Shown: positions 61,974 through 64,000 of the stretch, in pieces
Layout of the letters: each line of letters opens with the position of its first letter
Position numbering within the stretch: position 1 is the stretch's first letter
From: Bin34 sp965219935
Lineage (GTDB): Bacteria; Chloroflexota; Anaerolineae; Caldilineales; Caldilineaceae
Assembly (NCBI GenBank): GCA_965219935.1
Contig: CBDCOU010000003.1
Location: 2,294,001-2,358,000, forward strand
DNA: 64,000 bases
Direction of reading: 5' to 3'
Notes under the pieces: model-generated
Seen by the model: the letters and a program-made list of their open reading frames with translations, nothing else
Told to the model about the DNA's origin: nothing
Databases searched by the model: none
Position numbers and translations under genes: made by a program

Positions 61974-63659
61974 ATGAAAACATTATTGCGGGCGAGTTTA
62001 TTGCTATTGGCCGCGTTGGCCCTGATCGCCTGTGCCGATCCTGCCGCGCCGTCGGGCGAGGCCGGTGAAATGGAGGCCGCGGAACCCTCGGTGGTGCGGC
62101 TCGGCATGAACCAGGAACTGGAATTCCTCAACGTCATGTACACCCAGGGCGGCAATTCGCTGCAGGCGTCCAAGACTGCACAGCGCGGTCTGCTGTTCCT
62201 GGATGCACAGGGCAACTGGATCGGTGAACTGGCGACGGAGGTGCCCAGCGTAGCCAACGGACACGTGTCGCCGGATGGCACACAAGTCACCTATCATCTG
62301 CGGCAAGGGGTCACCTTCCATGACGGCACCCCGGCTACAGCCTCGGATGTCAAGGCCACCTGGGAAGCCATCATGAGTCCGGACAACACGCCGATCACCC
62401 GATTGGGATACGAGAAGATCGCGTCCATCGATACGCCGGACGACTACACCGTGGTGGTGAATTTCAGTGAACCGTTTGCATCCTGGAAGATTCTCTTCGA
62501 TTTCATCCTGCCTGAAGAGGTGATCGAAGCCAATTCACCCGGATTGGACGAGTCGTTGGCCATGCGCCAACCGGTCGGTTTCGGTCCCTTTAGAATCGTG
62601 GACTGGAAAGCTGGTGAATTCGTCGAATACGAGGCGTTTGACGATTATTGGCAGGGTCGGCCCGGCCTGGACAAGTTCTTCATTGTCATCTATCCCAGCA
62701 CGGAAGCCCTGCTGGCCGCCCTGGAAGTCGGTGAAGTGGATATCGCCTGGGGCCTGCGCGCCGCCAACTTGCCCACTCTTCTGGATTTGCAGGACAGGGG
62801 CGTTATCAATCTGGTCAACGCCCCACCCGCGGGCGGTGAACGGTACGTCATGAACGGCGACAACTCACAGGCACCGATCTTCACCGACCGCAACGTCCGG
62901 GTGGCCCTGCAGCATGCCGTGGACAAGCAGTCGCTGATCGACAACATCCTGCACGGACAGGCGGAAATCAATGTGGGCACGGAGTGGCACGGCACACCGT
63001 GGCAGAACCGCGACCTCGTTCCCTACGACTACGACCCCGATCTGGCACGCAGCATTCTGGAAGAGAACGGCTGGACCGACAGCGACGGGGACGGCATTCG
63101 CGAGTCCAGTGGCGTGGAGGGATACGAAGACGGCACACGCCTGACCTTCACCCACCGCACCACATCCGGCGTTCTGCAGAGAGAGCAGGTACAGCTCCTG
63201 GTGCAACAGATGTTCAAGGAAATCGGTGCGGAAATGGTCATCGAGAACCGCCGCACGGCCGAGCTGTTCGGAACCTGGGACCAGAACGGCACCTGGTCGC
63301 ATGGCGACTACGAAATGGGTGGCTGGAGTCACGGCCTCCGAGTCCCGGATCCGGAAATCTCCAACCGGTTCCTTTGCAATGAAATTGCATCTGAAGACAA
63401 TCCGGGCGGTTCCCAGTGGCATCGCTACTGCAGCGCCGACGTGGATGCCGCACTTGTTGCAGCCCAAACGGAATTCGATGACGACGAGCGAACACGGCTC
63501 ATCATGGAGGCGCAGCGCATCATGCATGAGGACGCCTATGCCCTCTACCTGTTTGCCACGGGCCGGCATTATGGTGTCAACACCCGTGTCCAGGGCTTTG
63601 AGCTCCGTCCCTTCACCGTGTGGTACGGCAACATTAACGAATGGACCGTCAGTGAATAG
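61974..63659 (+). CDS. Peptide/nickel-type ABC substrate-binding lipoprotein
   Basis: The 561-residue family 5 binding protein has lipobox LIAC (Cys20) and the family motif VTYHLRQGVTFHDGTPATASDV. It has an Asp/Asn-rich site TDSDGDGIRE that looks like a calcium-binding loop. It is not closely related to the pair at 6914 and 31815. A terminator follows directly, so any permeases lie elsewhere. Confidence 0.87.
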   Translation: MKTLLRASLLLLAALALIACADPAAPSGEAGEMEAAEPSVVRLGMNQELEFLNVMYTQGGNSLQASKTAQRGLLFLDAQGNWIGELATEVPSVANGHVSPDGTQVTYHLRQGVTFHDGTPATASDVKATWEAIMSPDNTPITRLGYEKIASIDTPDDYTVVVNFSEPFASWKILFDFILPEEVIEANSPGLDESLAMRQPVGFGPFRIVDWKAGEFVEYEAFDDYWQGRPGLDKFFIVIYPSTEALLAALEVGEVDIAWGLRAANLPTLLDLQDRGVINLVNAPPAGGERYVMNGDNSQAPIFTDRNVRVALQHAVDKQSLIDNILHGQAEINVGTEWHGTPWQNRDLVPYDYDPDLARSILEENGWTDSDGDGIRESSGVEGYEDGTRLTFTHRTTSGVLQREQVQLLVQQMFKEIGAEMVIENRRTAELFGTWDQNGTWSHGDYEMGGWSHGLRVPDPEISNRFLCNEIASEDNPGGSQWHRYCSADVDAALVAAQTEFDDDERTRLIMEAQRIMHEDAYALYLFATGRHYGVNTRVQGFELRPFTVWYGNINEWTVSE

Positions 63660-63668
63660 GACCAGTGT

Positions 63669-63723
63669 CCAGCCTCCTGGCGGGAGGCTGGATTGAGGGA
63701 AGGGGCATCCTGTCGGATGCCCC
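63669..63723 (+). terminator. Two consecutive hairpins after the binding-protein gene
   Basis: CCAGCCTCC (63669-63677) with GGAGGCTGG (63683-63691), then GGGGCATCC (63702-63710) with GGATGCCCC (63715-63723) followed by TTCTGATT. The second is the better terminator. Positions 63724-64000 hold no recognised gene. Confidence 0.7.
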
Positions 63724-64000
63724 TTCTGATTCCGGCCCCCGGCTCTCCGGCTTGGCAACCCTTAACCTTGTGCTTGTGCCACCCCTGCACCAATGCGTTG
63801 GAAAGGACGGCTGCGCCTCTTCAGCCGTTAATGCTCGGGGCATGGGCAGACTCTTCCGGTCGGAAGCCCATCATCAAAACCCGCTCCGTGTTGCTGGCAC
63901 GGAATCGCGAACCTGATCCATTGCCCGCATCCCAATCGGCACTTTGAACCCAACCTGTCGACCTTATGCTTCGGCCGGTTGCATCTTTATCCCATCGCAT

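Overview
This is a GC-rich bacterial window. The likeliest source is a Chloroflexota bacterium, possibly Caldilineae-like. The grounds are the number of solute-binding lipoproteins with short Ala/Pro/Glu-rich linkers, a LysM protein with a cytosolic zinc ribbon, a MoxR/DUF58 pair, and many decayed IS fragments. No rRNA or tRNA was seen, so the taxonomy is inference.

Layout. 1-1.3 kb: an Rpn-type PD-(D/E)XK gene beside a broken second copy. 1.8-8.7 kb: a same-strand import and catabolism block made of a Tat-exported sugar-binding lipoprotein, two sugar permeases, an amidase and a peptide-type binding lipoprotein. 8.8-12.9 kb: an accessory island with a TnpB-like gene, a Rieske dioxygenase alpha/beta pair and a chimeric transposase relic. 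13.1-30.6 kb: a polyketide locus with an alpha/beta hydrolase, a stand-alone ACP and a 3448-residue type I PKS (KS-AT-DH-cMT-ER-KR-ACP-KS-degenerate AT), scarred by two TnpB relics. The locus is bracketed by two near-identical SulP transporter genes in direct orientation. A PKS relic and a small relic of the 6.9 kb binding-protein gene lie at the right-hand junction. 31.8-36.1 kb: a peptide/nickel-type ABC importer (a close copy of the 6.9 kb binding protein plus two permeases, no ATPase) followed by a lipoprotein cytochrome c. 36.3-43.9 kb: a Gfo/Idh/MocA oxidoreductase, a sulfurtransferase, a GIY-YIG-like basic protein, an SDR, a subtilase, a LysM protein and a second lipoprotein cytochrome c. 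44-52.1 kb: core genes rlmB-like, cysS, MoxR ATPase, DUF58 protein and an exported M16 protease. 52.2-59.4 kb: another transposon graveyard (AAA, IS66 and IS110 remnants) next to a cluster of secreted plant-type leucine-rich-repeat genes. One is cut by the IS110 remnant, one is interrupted by an in-frame TAG, and one is intact. 59.6-60.2 kb: a MazE/VapC-type toxin-antitoxin pair. 60.5-63.7 kb: an aminotransferase and a third peptide-type binding lipoprotein.

How the parts work together. The PKS module should build a fully reduced, alpha-methylated acyl unit. The free ACP and the KS with an incompetent AT suggest iterative or trans-acting use, and no thioesterase is present; the neighbouring hydrolase could release product. 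The SulP duplication could let recombination remove or amplify the whole PKS locus. The LRR genes carry near-identical in-frame repeat units (72 and 144 bp), so length variation of these secreted proteins is expected. The best candidates for something unusual are the SulP-bracketed PKS with its degenerate final AT, the secreted LRR cluster with an amber codon and a shared upstream hairpin, and the TnpB-like family lacking the usual zinc-ribbon cysteines.
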